Assembly (NCBI GenBank): GCA_016179685.1
Contig: JACPCR010000095.1
Span: forward strand, 1 to 64,000
DNA length: 64,000 nucleotides
Direction: 5' to 3'
Origin: Planctomycetota bacterium
GTDB taxonomy: Bacteria > Planctomycetota > PUPC01 > JACPCR01
The translations under genes were made by a program, and so were the position numbers. The notes below the pieces were generated by a model, which worked only from the letters and a program-made list of their open reading frames with translations, ran no database searches and was not told the origin of the DNA. The number at the start of each line of letters is the position of its first letter. Within the stretch, counting starts at the first letter, position 1. Below, one piece after another: positions 42,155 to 51,329 of the stretch.

Positions 42155-42552
42155 TCATCTTCTGAGCAAAGCAAACCGCGGAGCAGCGAGACTCCCGCTT
42201 TCAAAATCGACCCCATCACCGTCAGGCCCTTCAGAAGTTTTCGTTACCTGACCGGCATGCCTCAGCTCGGACCAAAATAATCCCGACGGCGCCTGATGCC
42301 TCGGGACAAGCATCCTCAACATCAAGTGTTGAATCATCATCGATGATGAAATCGGGCGGGTCCCCCACCCCGAAATTATTGAGAAGTCACGTTCTTTCTC
42401 GGGAGTCCCGGACGGTCGTTTGAGAATGGCCCAGGGAGTTGCTCGCCGCGTGGCTGTGTCAGTCCTTTGCACCTTGTCCCAGTCCCCTTTCCGCTCCCAC
42501 ACCCCCACACCCCCACACCCCCACACCCCCACACTCCTGCATCTCGTCTCCC
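42155..42552. other. non-coding gap with CACACCCCCA tandem repeat
   Basis: About 400 bp with no gene. At about 42497-42536 a CACCCCCA unit is repeated four to five times. Upstream of moaA (42290-42400) are short inverted repeats such as CAACATCAAGTGTTG and ATCATCGATGAT. The promoter of moaA should be here, but no clear -10/-35 pair is visible. Confidence 0.5.
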
Positions 42553-43671
42553 TCACTTCCACCCGGTATCGAGTCTCATCGTCTGGTCTGGCGCGGGGTA
42601 TTCATAGCGATAATCTTCGGCCTTGCGCGGCGGATGCCTCGCTGCGGCCCCTTCATCGATATCGAGGCCGAGGCCCGGGGCCGAAGACACGGCGATGACG
42701 CCGTTCTTCTCGGGCACGGCGCCTGGGGCGACCTCGTATCGCCAGGGGACGTCGCGGTAGCGGTGCTCGAGGTAGAAGGCATTGGGGATCGCCGCCAGGA
42801 CATGGACATTGGCCATCTCGACGACGGGCCCGACAGATCCGTCGTGGGGAGCGACTTTGACGCAGTGGGCCTCGGCGAAAGCCGCGAGCTTCTTCAACTC
42901 CGTGATGCCGCCGAGCCGCGTCGTCTCGGGCTGTACCAGCGCGACGAGCTTCCTCGACAGTAGCTCGGTAAAGGCCCACTTCGTGGCGAATCGCTCCCCG
43001 GTCGCCAGCGGCACGCCGACCCTTTCAGCGACGTGGGCGAAGGCGGTGACGTCCTCGGGAATCACGGGGTCCTCGAGGAAAATGGGCCGGTAGGGCTCGA
43101 TCGCCCGGCCGAGCTGGACCGCGGAGGCGGGCGTGAACTGTGCGTGGCAATGGACGCCGATCTCCATGGTGTCGCCCACGGCTTCCCGAAGCGCCCGGAG
43201 CGTCTGAACCTGTGGCCGGCATTTGAAGGCCTTGTATCCGGCATGCCGGAGCTCCAGGGCCTGTTCCGGAGTGTTGGCATGCCCATAGACGGGGACGGCG
43301 TCGCGGACCTTTCCGCCGAGCAGCTCGTAGACGGGGACGCCGAGCGCCCTGCCCTTGACATCCCACAGCGCCATGTCCACCGCGCTGAGCGCCCCGCCGC
43401 GGACCGCGCCGGTGACGCCATGTCCATGGAGGAGATGGTAAAGCTTGTGCCAGAGTCGTTCGATGTCGAAGGGATTCTCGCCGACGAGGAAGGGCTTGAG
43501 CTCATGGATGCCCTTTTCGACGATTTCGGGCCAGCCGCCGCCCTCCCCAACGCCGGCGACGCCTTCGTCAGTGAAAATCTTGAGGAAGAGCCAGTTGCGG
43601 CCCCGGGGACGGTCCGCCGCCGCCCCTTCATCCGCGCCGACCAGATAGGTCTTCAGGTCCGTGATCTTCAT
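42553..43671 (-). CDS. mandelate racemase/galactonate dehydratase-like enolase-superfamily enzyme
   Basis: Taking MKITDLKTYLV (43671) as start gives 372 residues; ATGs at 43740 and 43722 are possible, the latter with a GGTGAAGG site. Enolase-superfamily elements are a capping domain (FLKIFTDEGVAGVGEGGGWP) and a barrel with the ligands Glu in FLEDP and Glu in TGER, catalytic-type His in VAPHDGSVGP, and Glu in FYLEHRY. The first metal ligand, normally Asp in a VD(F/C)HGR motif, reads GVHCHAQ here, so it is His or shifted. Probable role: sugar-acid dehydration or epimerisation. Next to it, transcribed away, is a nucleoside hydrolase. Confidence 0.8.
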   Translation of the reverse strand: MKITDLKTYLVGADEGAAADRPRGRNWLFLKIFTDEGVAGVGEGGGWPEIVEKGIHELKPFLVGENPFDIERLWHKLYHLLHGHGVTGAVRGGALSAVDMALWDVKGRALGVPVYELLGGKVRDAVPVYGHANTPEQALELRHAGYKAFKCRPQVQTLRALREAVGDTMEIGVHCHAQFTPASAVQLGRAIEPYRPIFLEDPVIPEDVTAFAHVAERVGVPLATGERFATKWAFTELLSRKLVALVQPETTRLGGITELKKLAAFAEAHCVKVAPHDGSVGPVVEMANVHVLAAIPNAFYLEHRYRDVPWRYEVAPGAVPEKNGVIAVSSAPGLGLDIDEGAAARHPPRKAEDYRYEYPAPDQTMRLDTGWK

Positions 43672-43883
43672 GCGATCGAGAAATTGAAACAGGACATTCC
43701 TGATTTTCGAAGGCCGGGCCATCTTGCCTTCACCAGGCATCGGATCGGAAACGCCAACCTTCGGATTGAATATGACCTTATAATGTCACGGAGGACGGAA
43801 AGCAAAAGGCCAATCCATCTCGCAATGGTTTTAGGCTCATCGGAATCCAGCGCCCGTCACCTGACCCCGGAAACAGATGCTGA

Positions 43884-44828
43884 ATGAAGATTCTATTGGA
43901 CACCGATATCGGGTCGGATATTGACGACGCTTTGGCCATGCTGCTCCTCCTTCGCCTGTCCGAGATAGAGATCGTTGGCGTGACCACGGTTTACGGGGAC
44001 GTGGGCACGAGGGCGAAGGTGGCAAAGAGGATACTCGACGCGGCGGGCCGCACTGTTCCGGTGTTGCAAGGCGCGTCTCAGCCGCTGGGATCGATCATGC
44101 CCATCTGGCACACGGGCACAGAAGGCCATGGCATTCTCACTGAAGAGGAGATGGAAGCCCCTGTGGAGGACTTTGGCATCGGCACGGGGGCCGATGATTT
44201 CATCATGGAGGCGATTCGGGCAAATCCTCACGAGGTGACGATCGTTTCTCTTGGCGCCCTGACCAACATTGCCAAAGCTGTCCAACGAGACGACTGCCTT
44301 TGCGAGAAAACCCGAGCCCTCTTCTTCATGGGGGGAGGCGTCACCTATCCGGAGCGTGTGCCAACAAATATCGAGCAAGGGCCCGCGTATCGAGCCTATC
44401 CCTCGCACAATGCCAGATGTGACGTCAAAGCTGCCCAGATCGTCTTTGGGTCTGCGATACCCATGTGGGTTCTCACGAACGACGTGACGACCACGCTGTG
44501 GTGGGACGGCGAGCCAGTCCAGCGTCTCATGCAGGCGACCTGGCCTCGTGAGGCGGCTGTCGTTGGAAAGCTTCTGACCGTCTGGCTGGACTATCGGACC
44601 ATGGTCTTCGGAAAGAGAATCACAGGGACCTGTCCTCATGATCCCCTGACGGTTGCTGAAGTCGCGGACCGAAGATTTGTGCATTACGAGCCCGGCAAGA
44701 TGGAGATACAGGATGATGGCAGTACCCTTTTCGTTCCTGATAGCAAAGGTAGGCACCGCGCCGGTGTAAGGGTCGACAGTCAGGGATTCATCAGTTGGCT
44801 TTCCGGCCACCTGATGGGCAGCCCGTAG
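43884..44828 (+). CDS. inosine-uridine-preferring nucleoside hydrolase
   Basis: The 314-residue protein opens MKILLDTDIGSDIDDALAML, the Asp-rich calcium site (DxDxxxDDxxA) of IUNH enzymes. Further typical parts are GVTTVYGDVGTRAK, GHGILTEEEME, VSLGALTNIAKAV and FFMGGGVTYPE. The reaction is hydrolysis of the N-glycosidic bond of ribonucleosides for salvage. The His region near the C-terminus reads TCPHDPLTVAE, matching the active-site HDP of the family. No signal peptide is seen, so it is cytoplasmic. Confidence 0.9.
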   Translation: MKILLDTDIGSDIDDALAMLLLLRLSEIEIVGVTTVYGDVGTRAKVAKRILDAAGRTVPVLQGASQPLGSIMPIWHTGTEGHGILTEEEMEAPVEDFGIGTGADDFIMEAIRANPHEVTIVSLGALTNIAKAVQRDDCLCEKTRALFFMGGGVTYPERVPTNIEQGPAYRAYPSHNARCDVKAAQIVFGSAIPMWVLTNDVTTTLWWDGEPVQRLMQATWPREAAVVGKLLTVWLDYRTMVFGKRITGTCPHDPLTVAEVADRRFVHYEPGKMEIQDDGSTLFVPDSKGRHRAGVRVDSQGFISWLSGHLMGSP

Positions 44829-45017
44829 TGTCCGCGAGAATACGATCAAGGGCGCTCGAGCAGAACCCGAGCATCGGTCGTTCCCCGTGTTGTCGCAAGC
44901 CCCGAGGCCCTTCGTTCTTGGTGTTGAGCCAGTGCGCTCGGGGCTGCTGAACGCCGACGCGCGATTCCAAGCCGAAGCTCTCCAACCGGTCAGGCGAATT
45001 GCGGCTACATGTCCGGA
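44829..45017. other. unassigned gap
   Basis: No convincing frame on either strand; the stretch leads into the enolase-superfamily remnant. Confidence 0.35.
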
Positions 45018-45165
45018 TCAGCGGGCCCTTTCCGTCGGGCCGCGCGACAGGTCGTTCCAGAAGGAGGCGTCGCAGCCTTGGAGCTCGAGGGCGACGAGAT
45101 TGGGCAGCATGGCACAGATGTGCGCTCTGGCCATCGTGCCCTGGTCAGCGACGGAAATGGGAGGT
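45018..45165 (-). pseudogene. C-terminal remnant of an enolase-superfamily gene
   Basis: On the minus strand the frame reads ISVADQGTMARAHICAMLPN then LVALELQGCDASFWNDL and stops at 45018. The pattern of (G)T.A.AH.CA..PN..ALE.......WW.DL is the C-terminal end of mandelate-racemase-like enzymes. Sequence upstream is low-complexity and a repeat element (45210-45261), so the gene's body has been lost. Recognition is by motif pattern only. Confidence 0.5.
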
Positions 45166-45209
45166 GGGGGGGCTGGAGGCCGCCGCACCCCCGTTTCCGG
45201 AGCGCCGAG

Positions 45210-45261
45210 CACGCCTGCCTGCCCTGTCTGCGTGCGTGCCGCACGCACAGGCAGGCGCGCC
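45210..45261. repeat. 52-bp palindrome-rich element, copy 1
   Basis: The 52 bases contain GTGCGTGC-C-GCACGCAC and flanking CCTGCCTG/CAGGCAGG parts. They are identical in inverted orientation to 51523-51574, about 6.3 kb away. Confidence 0.85.
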
Positions 45262-45301
45262 GCAACAGGTCTGCGCGGCGCAGGCAGGGGGGGCGGCGCG
45301 T

Positions 45302-47020
45302 TCAATAGAGCGAGTAATGGATGTCGTCCGGCCTGGGCTGCCTGGGCAGGCCGCCGGCATCCGTCGCTTCCACGGCGCACTCGTAGAATTCGAGGTAGGG
45401 CGTGCCGGCCCGGGTGGCCTTGGCGACCACGGTATCGCTGCGCCGGCCGGGCCGGATGAAGAAACGGGCGCCGCCGGGCTCCCCGGGAAGGTAGCCGAGA
45501 AACCGGCCCTCATGATCGACGATTTCGCCCAGGCCGGGCAGTTGTTTTCCCGAAAGCCAGACATCCTGGTGGCCGGAGGCGCTCCAGTAGAGTCCGCTGG
45601 CCCAACCCGTGATGCGATGCCACAAGACGGTGCCGTCTCCATTCAGGAGGTACACGGCGTGCGGAGGCTCGGCGCCCGTATAGCATCGCCAGTCCACGAG
45701 TAGAATCTGAAGCCAGCGGCTTGCAGGATTCGCCAGAAACGCACGGACATGCTGACCGTGACAGACGGTGTGGCCGAATCCCCACAGCGATCGGCCGTCG
45801 GGTCTCACGCAATGAAGGCCCGTGGAAAGCAGGATGGAAAGCCGCCCATTCCGCTCCAGGTCGGCAATGGCGATGGAGTCGTTATGGTCCGCATTGATCC
45901 GGGGCAGGTCCTTGCGATTCCAGACGAATCGGCCGTCGTGATCGATCAGGGTCGCCCCGGCCACGACCTCCTCATGTCCATCTCCATCGAGGTCGGCCAG
46001 TGCGGGCGTATGGCCGAAGCCGTAGGGGAAACGGGCCTCGGCGCCGGGGAAGGGAGGCAGGCATTCGGTCGTCTTGCTTTCTCCGGCCCACAGATCGACG
46101 CGCCACAGCTTGTTCAGCTCGCTATCGAACGCCGTGATATCGCTGTAATGATGACTGAAAAGGATGTCCGAGGGGCGGTCCAGCCCCCGGAGGTTGCCGA
46201 CCTGCACATTGATGATGGGGGGATCGTCTAGAATCTTGACGGCCTCTGGAACCGGAATTCTTCGTTTGGCCGCGCCGGTCCTTCCATCCAGAATGCAGAG
46301 GAAATACTTCGTCTCATCCCTGCGGACGCCGATCACCTCCTGCCGGCCATCTCCATCGATGTCGCAGATGGGGAAGATGCAGTTATATCGCGCGTAGCGG
46401 ACCGCCTGAGGGTCATCGTGGTCCCAGAGGACCTGCCCATCGAAGGTATAAACGGTCATCCGCTGACTGCCTGAGCTGAGCAGAAACTCCAATCGCCCGT
46501 CTCCATCCAGATCGCCCAAGGCGATCAGACCAGCGGTCTCCCGGATCGGGAATCGCTTGACGAGTCTGGCAGGATGGGAACAGAGCCGGAGGGCTGCCCG
46601 TGTTTCGGCGCACCATCGGCCCGTGTCCCGGAACAGGAAGACCTCGGCCTCGACGTCTTCTCGGACACCAGCATGCTGGAGGTCGAAGATTTCGAACCAG
46701 CCGGGTCCAGGGACGGGTCGTCCGCCGACGAAGGGCGAGTAACCTTCCACGAGCTCCATGAGGTAATTGGTTTGCGGATTATCGGTCCGAAAATGATGGA
46801 TGTCTCCCTTGGTCGCTTCGGTGAACATCTCGTCTCGGGTCCCGGCGCCTTTCAGCGGCCGCACCCGCACGAAGAGCCGGAGGTTGCCATAGTGGTCCGT
46901 GCTTCCTTCAGGGATGTCCACTCGGGCGTAGAGCTTCCTTGGGGCCAGGTCGCCCGTATGCTCGAGGAGCACGGGATCGGGGAACAAGCTCAGGTGTAGG
47001 GATGGTTTTTCCGTGGGCAT
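45302..47020 (-). CDS. FG-GAP/VCBS-type beta-propeller protein
   Basis: The start MPTEKPSLHLSLF at 47020 is preferred (an upstream ATG at 47056 adds a non-homologous leader); no SD decides. The 572-residue protein has no clear signal peptide. Its core (about 175-430) is a propeller with calcium-type loops: LGDLDGDGRLEFLLSS, CDIDGDGRQEVIGVR, LADLDGDGHEEVVAGA and a degenerate ADLERNGRLSIL. The opening region (30-130) is another beta fold. Such proteins resemble rhamnogalacturonan-lyase-like or integrin-like propellers of uncultured PVC-type bacteria; activity unknown. It lies convergent to none and divergent from the ThuA gene. Confidence 0.75.
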   Translation of the reverse strand: MPTEKPSLHLSLFPDPVLLEHTGDLAPRKLYARVDIPEGSTDHYGNLRLFVRVRPLKGAGTRDEMFTEATKGDIHHFRTDNPQTNYLMELVEGYSPFVGGRPVPGPGWFEIFDLQHAGVREDVEAEVFLFRDTGRWCAETRAALRLCSHPARLVKRFPIRETAGLIALGDLDGDGRLEFLLSSGSQRMTVYTFDGQVLWDHDDPQAVRYARYNCIFPICDIDGDGRQEVIGVRRDETKYFLCILDGRTGAAKRRIPVPEAVKILDDPPIINVQVGNLRGLDRPSDILFSHHYSDITAFDSELNKLWRVDLWAGESKTTECLPPFPGAEARFPYGFGHTPALADLDGDGHEEVVAGATLIDHDGRFVWNRKDLPRINADHNDSIAIADLERNGRLSILLSTGLHCVRPDGRSLWGFGHTVCHGQHVRAFLANPASRWLQILLVDWRCYTGAEPPHAVYLLNGDGTVLWHRITGWASGLYWSASGHQDVWLSGKQLPGLGEIVDHEGRFLGYLPGEPGGARFFIRPGRRSDTVVAKATRAGTPYLEFYECAVEATDAGGLPRQPRPDDIHYSLY

Positions 47021-47240
47021 ACGGATGATTATCCGGCAGCTTGGATGCGGCTTCAACCGTGATCGCCAGAGGAAACGCGGAGGCGATGAACTGCATCATC
47101 GAACGCATGAGCACCGACGCGGCGCCCCAAGAAAAACGGCCGGCAAGTTCCGGCCAGGCGCGGCGACTTGCGAAAACCGAGGAGGCCATTACCCTCTGCT
47201 TTCAGTCTTTCAATGATTTGCAAGGCAAGGGAGAAATCAC

Positions 47241-47873
47241 ATGGCCATCAAGACCTTGGTTTTTGCGGGCGGGGCGATCCATGATTTTCACGGCGTCGGC
47301 ACGGCGGCCCGAGAGGCGCTCGCCTCGGCTGGCGGCTTCGAGATCACCTACGTCGAGCAGGACCTCAACGTCCTGGCCGCGCCGGGCTTGAACCCGTACG
47401 AGCTGCTGGTGTTCCATTACACGATCGGCGAGATTTCGGATGCCCAGAAGAACGGGTTGTTGAACTGGGTAAACTCGGGCAAGGGCTACGTGGGGATTCA
47501 TTCCGCGGCGGACTCTTTCCGCGGCTGCCCGGAGTATCGCGCCCTGGTCGGGGGATACTTCACGACGCATCCCAAGTATCGCGACTACCAGGTGAGCCTG
47601 GCGGACGCGGAGCACTCGATCACGAAGGGGCTGCCCGACGAATTCATGGTCAAGGACGAACAATACATCCTCGATTACGATCCTCGAGTCCACGTGCTGG
47701 CCGCCGCCCTGTGGAAGGGCAAGGCGATGCCGGTCGCCTGGACGAAGCCGTGGGGGAACGGTCGGGTCTTCTACCTGGCGCTGGGACACGACGCGCCGGC
47801 CTGCAAGCACGAGATGTTTCGGGAGCTCCTGGTCCGCGGCGCCCGATGGGCGGGAACGGCGCCGGCCAAATAG
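47241..47873 (+). CDS. ThuA-domain protein
   Basis: The 210-residue protein begins MAIKTLVFAGGAIHDFHGVG and contains the ThuA/trehalose-utilisation fold, a class I glutamine-amidotransferase-like barrel without the catalytic Cys. Typical parts are GFEITYVEQDLN, LLVFHYTIGEIS, GKGYVGIHSAADSF, YFTTHPKY and GRVFYLALGHD. ThuA proteins occur next to sugar oxidoreductases and in carbohydrate loci, with an unsettled activity. A GGGAGAAATCAC site ahead of the ATG serves as SD. The next gene, a secreted jelly-roll protein, starts 40 bp downstream on the same strand. Confidence 0.9.
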   Translation: MAIKTLVFAGGAIHDFHGVGTAAREALASAGGFEITYVEQDLNVLAAPGLNPYELLVFHYTIGEISDAQKNGLLNWVNSGKGYVGIHSAADSFRGCPEYRALVGGYFTTHPKYRDYQVSLADAEHSITKGLPDEFMVKDEQYILDYDPRVHVLAAALWKGKAMPVAWTKPWGNGRVFYLALGHDAPACKHEMFRELLVRGARWAGTAPAK

Positions 47874-47913
47874 TCCGCTTCACCGAGATTCCCCCCCTTG
47901 AAGCGGGTCGTGC

Positions 47914-50781
47914 ATGTTCCTCCAAACCCGGTTCGTGCATCTTCTTTTCTTCCCTTTGGCCCTCGTCCAGATTTCGAGCCCGGCCGAGCCGGCCGATTTC
48001 CAGTGGGTGCAGGACAAGGCCGGAGAGTCTTTTGCTCTGAGGGGCAATCTCACTCTGGGGACCCGGGGCAGAGGCAGGGGGCAGGTGGAACTGGCGCTCC
48101 ATGACCGAGGCGATGGACGCCGGCTCGAGCTTCACATGACCCGAAGCCGGGCCCGTCTCGTCAACCTGCAGGCCAAGAACTGGGAGGTCGTGGCGGAAGG
48201 CGAAATGCCGCAGCTTAGCGGCCGCCCGGCGTTTCAGGTCTTTCGGGATTCCTGGCGGCTTCTCCTGGTGGTGGAAGGCCGGCGGGTGCTCCACGCCTGC
48301 GAGGCGTCGCATGAGGGAGGTCGAATCGGAGTCCGCCAGACCGGTGGAGGCCTCGGCCTCGAGGCGATGGCGTACCAGCCCTGTGCGCCGATCTACTTCA
48401 CGGATGACTTTACGCGATTGCCGGGAGAAACGGGCGAGTGGCAGGTACTTTCCGGAGCGTTTCGACTCCACCGGACGGATGCGCACAAGTATGACGAGCG
48501 CGTCTACAGCGCCAACGCTTTCCGGTGGGAGAGTTCGGGGAAGGGAATTGACTTAGCTTGGGCCGGACAGTGGTTCTGGCGGAATTACCATTTGGCCGCG
48601 TCCGTCCGGCCCGAGGGTGAAGGCGCGGTGGGCCTGTGTGTCTGGCTGCAAGGGCCGGGCAATGCCATGGTGTTCCGGTGTGAAACCGGTCGGCGCGCCC
48701 AACGCAGTCGGTGGGTCCGTGTGGTCGGGGGTAGAGAGGAAGTTCTTGCAGAAGCTGAGCTGCCTCTCGAATCGGGCCAGTGGTATCGTCTGGAGGTCAG
48801 GGCGGTCGATAGACACCTCGAGGCACGGGTGGATGGGCAGACGGTTGCGATCGCCGAGGTGGACGAATGGCTGAGTGGAGGCGTGGGCATTATGTCCGAG
48901 GGCTGCTCGGCGTGTTTTGACGATGTGCGAGTTGTATCATTAGAAGGCTACCACGAAAATTTTGCCGGACGGGTGTTTAATACACAACCCATTACTTTGC
49001 AAGGGCTTGAAAAGGGGAGACTCATGGTTTTCGGAGGTCCATCCTGGCAGGATGCCCGATGTCAGGTCGAGCCTGTTTCTGGCCGGACAGGGTCTTATTG
49101 CATTCTTTATGGATTGTCGCATCCAACGACTCCTGGGTATCTGCATATCGCTCAGAAGGGCGATCATATTTCCCTCACACTTCAGCGTAAGAAAAGTGAT
49201 GGGGTCGCCGTACTCGGAGAGGCGCGCCTGGACGGGTTGCCCTCGCGCATAGGAATAGAATTGAACGGACGCCGGGTCCGCGTTCTGGCCGACGGGCAGG
49301 AGGCGCTCCGCGCCGAGGACACCGAAGCGACAGGCGGTCGGATGGGGCTTGCATGGAAGCCCAGTCGATATCTTCCATTTCAGCGTGTGAATGCCGAACT
49401 GCCCGTGGAGAGCGAGGCGGCCCCGGCGGTGCATCCGCAGTTCGTCCAAGAAGCTACCATGCAAGAATGGTCCACGTCGCAAGTCGCCCGGAGGGTCGTC
49501 ACCTGGAATCTTTCTGAGTCCTCTCCGGGCGTCCTTATCGATGATACTTTCAGCGCCGCACCGGTCCACTGGTGGGTCGGGCGCGGGTCTTGGAACATTA
49601 TCCCGAGATGGCCTTGCGACGACCGCTGGTCATGGCTGGGTGGAGTGGCCAGCGAGTCGCCCGTGTTATGGACCAAGTACCGCCTGGAGGGCGACGTGAT
49701 CCTGGACGCTTGGGTTGCACCTTTCATGGACAATCCCGAGGACCCGGTGATCGGTTACAGCCACCCGGGCAACCTGAACGTGACGCTTTGTGGAGACGGA
49801 CGGAATCTGTCCAGCGGTTACAGTTTCCTTTTCGCCGCCCGAAACAACACGACCAGCCAGATTCTCCGCAAGGAAAAAGTTGTCGCGGAGAATCGGGCCA
49901 TTTGCATGGTCGATCCCAGGCGCACCAATCTGGCCTTCCAGAGGCACTGGTTTCACCTCCGGATCGAAAAAGCAGGCGCCCGCCTCAAGTATTTCGTGGA
50001 CGGCGTCCAGGCGCTTGAATTTATGGATTCCGAGCCGCTTTCGGGTGGGCAGGCGGCGTTCTGGAGCTGGCAAGCTGGGCTGATGGTGGCTCGTGTACGC
50101 CTTTCCGCCCAGGGGGCAGTTGTTGCGGTCAGGCCCTCCCTCCCGGCGCTGGAGGCCCCCGAGGGGACCAGGGGCTGGAAAGCGTTACGAATACCGCCAG
50201 GATTGGCCTGCTCCTTTGAAAAGGGGACGGGAGGATGGGAGTCCGACAATTCGACAGGAGAGGCCGAGGTTGGCATCCGCCATGAGGGGCCCCGACCGTA
50301 CCTGTGCGTCAAAAACCTGGTCTCTGGAGGAGCGTTTCGTCTCCAGTCCCCCATCCAACATTACGACTCATCGCGATTCCCCCGGCTTGCTTTCCAGTTC
50401 CGCGCCGATCCCGGCGTACGAGTCAATCTCCAGGCGAAGGCGAACGGCAACCCGGTGGTGATTCCGTTGACTGCCGGCGCAGAAGCCGGGAGCGAAGCTG
50501 CGGTACTTCCCGCGGCCGCAGTGAGCGCCGATGGGCAGTGGCATGCGGTTCGATACGATGTCGCCGGTGCACTACGGGCTCGATTTCCCTCTATTGCATC
50601 GCTTATGGTGAGCGATCTGGAATTTTCTGCACCCCTTGTGGAGTACTTGCGCTCCGGCATAGGAGGAAATGGATACGGATGCGAGTATCATCTCGCAGAA
50701 TTTTGTCTCGAGGGTCAGGCCGAATTGGAGATGGAGGAGATGCGGCGCGTATTGCCGAAGGATTATTTGCTTGACTTTTAA
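47914..50781 (+). CDS. large secreted multi-jelly-roll (concanavalin/LamG-like) protein
   Basis: The 955-residue protein has a signal peptide (MFLQTRFVHLLFFPLALVQI). It then has at least three jelly-roll units of the kind found in DUF1080/3-keto-disaccharide hydrolase-like and LamG domains. Each ends in a G.VGI(M/R) motif with preceding RLEVRAVDRHLEARVDGQT (about 285-335), and the next begin near 350 and 540 (VLIDDTFSAAPVHWWVGRGS). A last, different beta domain (about 760-930: ACSFEKGTGGWESDNSTGEA) looks like a carbohydrate-binding module. No hydrolase catalytic residues are obvious. It probably binds or trims extracellular glycans along with ThuA. Confidence 0.75.
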   Translation: MFLQTRFVHLLFFPLALVQISSPAEPADFQWVQDKAGESFALRGNLTLGTRGRGRGQVELALHDRGDGRRLELHMTRSRARLVNLQAKNWEVVAEGEMPQLSGRPAFQVFRDSWRLLLVVEGRRVLHACEASHEGGRIGVRQTGGGLGLEAMAYQPCAPIYFTDDFTRLPGETGEWQVLSGAFRLHRTDAHKYDERVYSANAFRWESSGKGIDLAWAGQWFWRNYHLAASVRPEGEGAVGLCVWLQGPGNAMVFRCETGRRAQRSRWVRVVGGREEVLAEAELPLESGQWYRLEVRAVDRHLEARVDGQTVAIAEVDEWLSGGVGIMSEGCSACFDDVRVVSLEGYHENFAGRVFNTQPITLQGLEKGRLMVFGGPSWQDARCQVEPVSGRTGSYCILYGLSHPTTPGYLHIAQKGDHISLTLQRKKSDGVAVLGEARLDGLPSRIGIELNGRRVRVLADGQEALRAEDTEATGGRMGLAWKPSRYLPFQRVNAELPVESEAAPAVHPQFVQEATMQEWSTSQVARRVVTWNLSESSPGVLIDDTFSAAPVHWWVGRGSWNIIPRWPCDDRWSWLGGVASESPVLWTKYRLEGDVILDAWVAPFMDNPEDPVIGYSHPGNLNVTLCGDGRNLSSGYSFLFAARNNTTSQILRKEKVVAENRAICMVDPRRTNLAFQRHWFHLRIEKAGARLKYFVDGVQALEFMDSEPLSGGQAAFWSWQAGLMVARVRLSAQGAVVAVRPSLPALEAPEGTRGWKALRIPPGLACSFEKGTGGWESDNSTGEAEVGIRHEGPRPYLCVKNLVSGGAFRLQSPIQHYDSSRFPRLAFQFRADPGVRVNLQAKANGNPVVIPLTAGAEAGSEAAVLPAAAVSADGQWHAVRYDVAGALRARFPSIASLMVSDLEFSAPLVEYLRSGIGGNGYGCEYHLAEFCLEGQAELEMEEMRRVLPKDYLLDF

Positions 50782-50912
50782 GTCGGTTTCGTATTAATTA
50801 CGTGAATTATTTCACAATCGGACTTTTCCGTTTGATGGTAACTGTGCATCCCGATCGGGAAAAGCTAATAAGTGATTATGGTATAATAGGTTATAATTGA
50901 GAATCGCATCTG
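50782..50912 (+). promoter_or_regulatory. probable nuo promoter region
   Basis: The only AT-rich stretch of this kind in the right half. It contains an extended -10 TGGTATAAT (50879-50887) and a second TATAAT (50892-50897), both within 35 bp of the nuoA start. No good -35 is seen. A perfect 12-bp palindrome TCCCGATCGGGA (50849-50860) sits upstream, and GTGAATTATTTCAC (50802-50815) lies further up; either could be an operator. Confidence 0.55.
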
Positions 50913-51329
50913 ATGAACCGACTTCATGCCATCACAGATATGGTCGCCGCTGCCGACCCCCCCTCGTTAGAGGTCAACGACTACACTATTGTGGTGCTCT
51001 TCTTGGCCCTTGGGGCTGGTTTTGCCATTTTTAATCTCCTCCTCGCTTACTTGGTCCACCCAAGCAAGCCCTCGGAGAAAGACAAGCTGGTAGCCTATGA
51101 ATGTGGCGAAGCACCCATTGGTACAGGGTTCGTCCAGTTCAATATGCGATTCTATGTTTATGCGCTGGTGTTCGTCATTTTTGACGTTGAGGTCGTTTTC
51201 ATCTTCCCCTGGGCCGTGGTCTTCAACCAGATGGGTCTATTCGCCTTCATAGAAATGATGATTTTCATTGGCATTTTGTTGATAGGTTATGCTTACGCTT
51301 GGAGAAAAGGTGCCCTGGAGTGGACTTGA
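50913..51329 (+). CDS. nuoA: NADH-quinone oxidoreductase subunit A
   Basis: The 138-residue membrane protein has three helices. The conserved YECGEAPIGTG loop carries the Cys that lies near the quinone site in complex I, followed by FNMRFYVYALVFVIFDVEVVF. It is the first gene of the nuo operon and follows an AT-rich promoter-like region. It is separated from nuoB by a 290-bp gap filled with palindromic elements, unusual for this operon. Confidence 0.97.
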   Translation: MNRLHAITDMVAAADPPSLEVNDYTIVVLFLALGAGFAIFNLLLAYLVHPSKPSEKDKLVAYECGEAPIGTGFVQFNMRFYVYALVFVIFDVEVVFIFPWAVVFNQMGLFAFIEMMIFIGILLIGYAYAWRKGALEWT

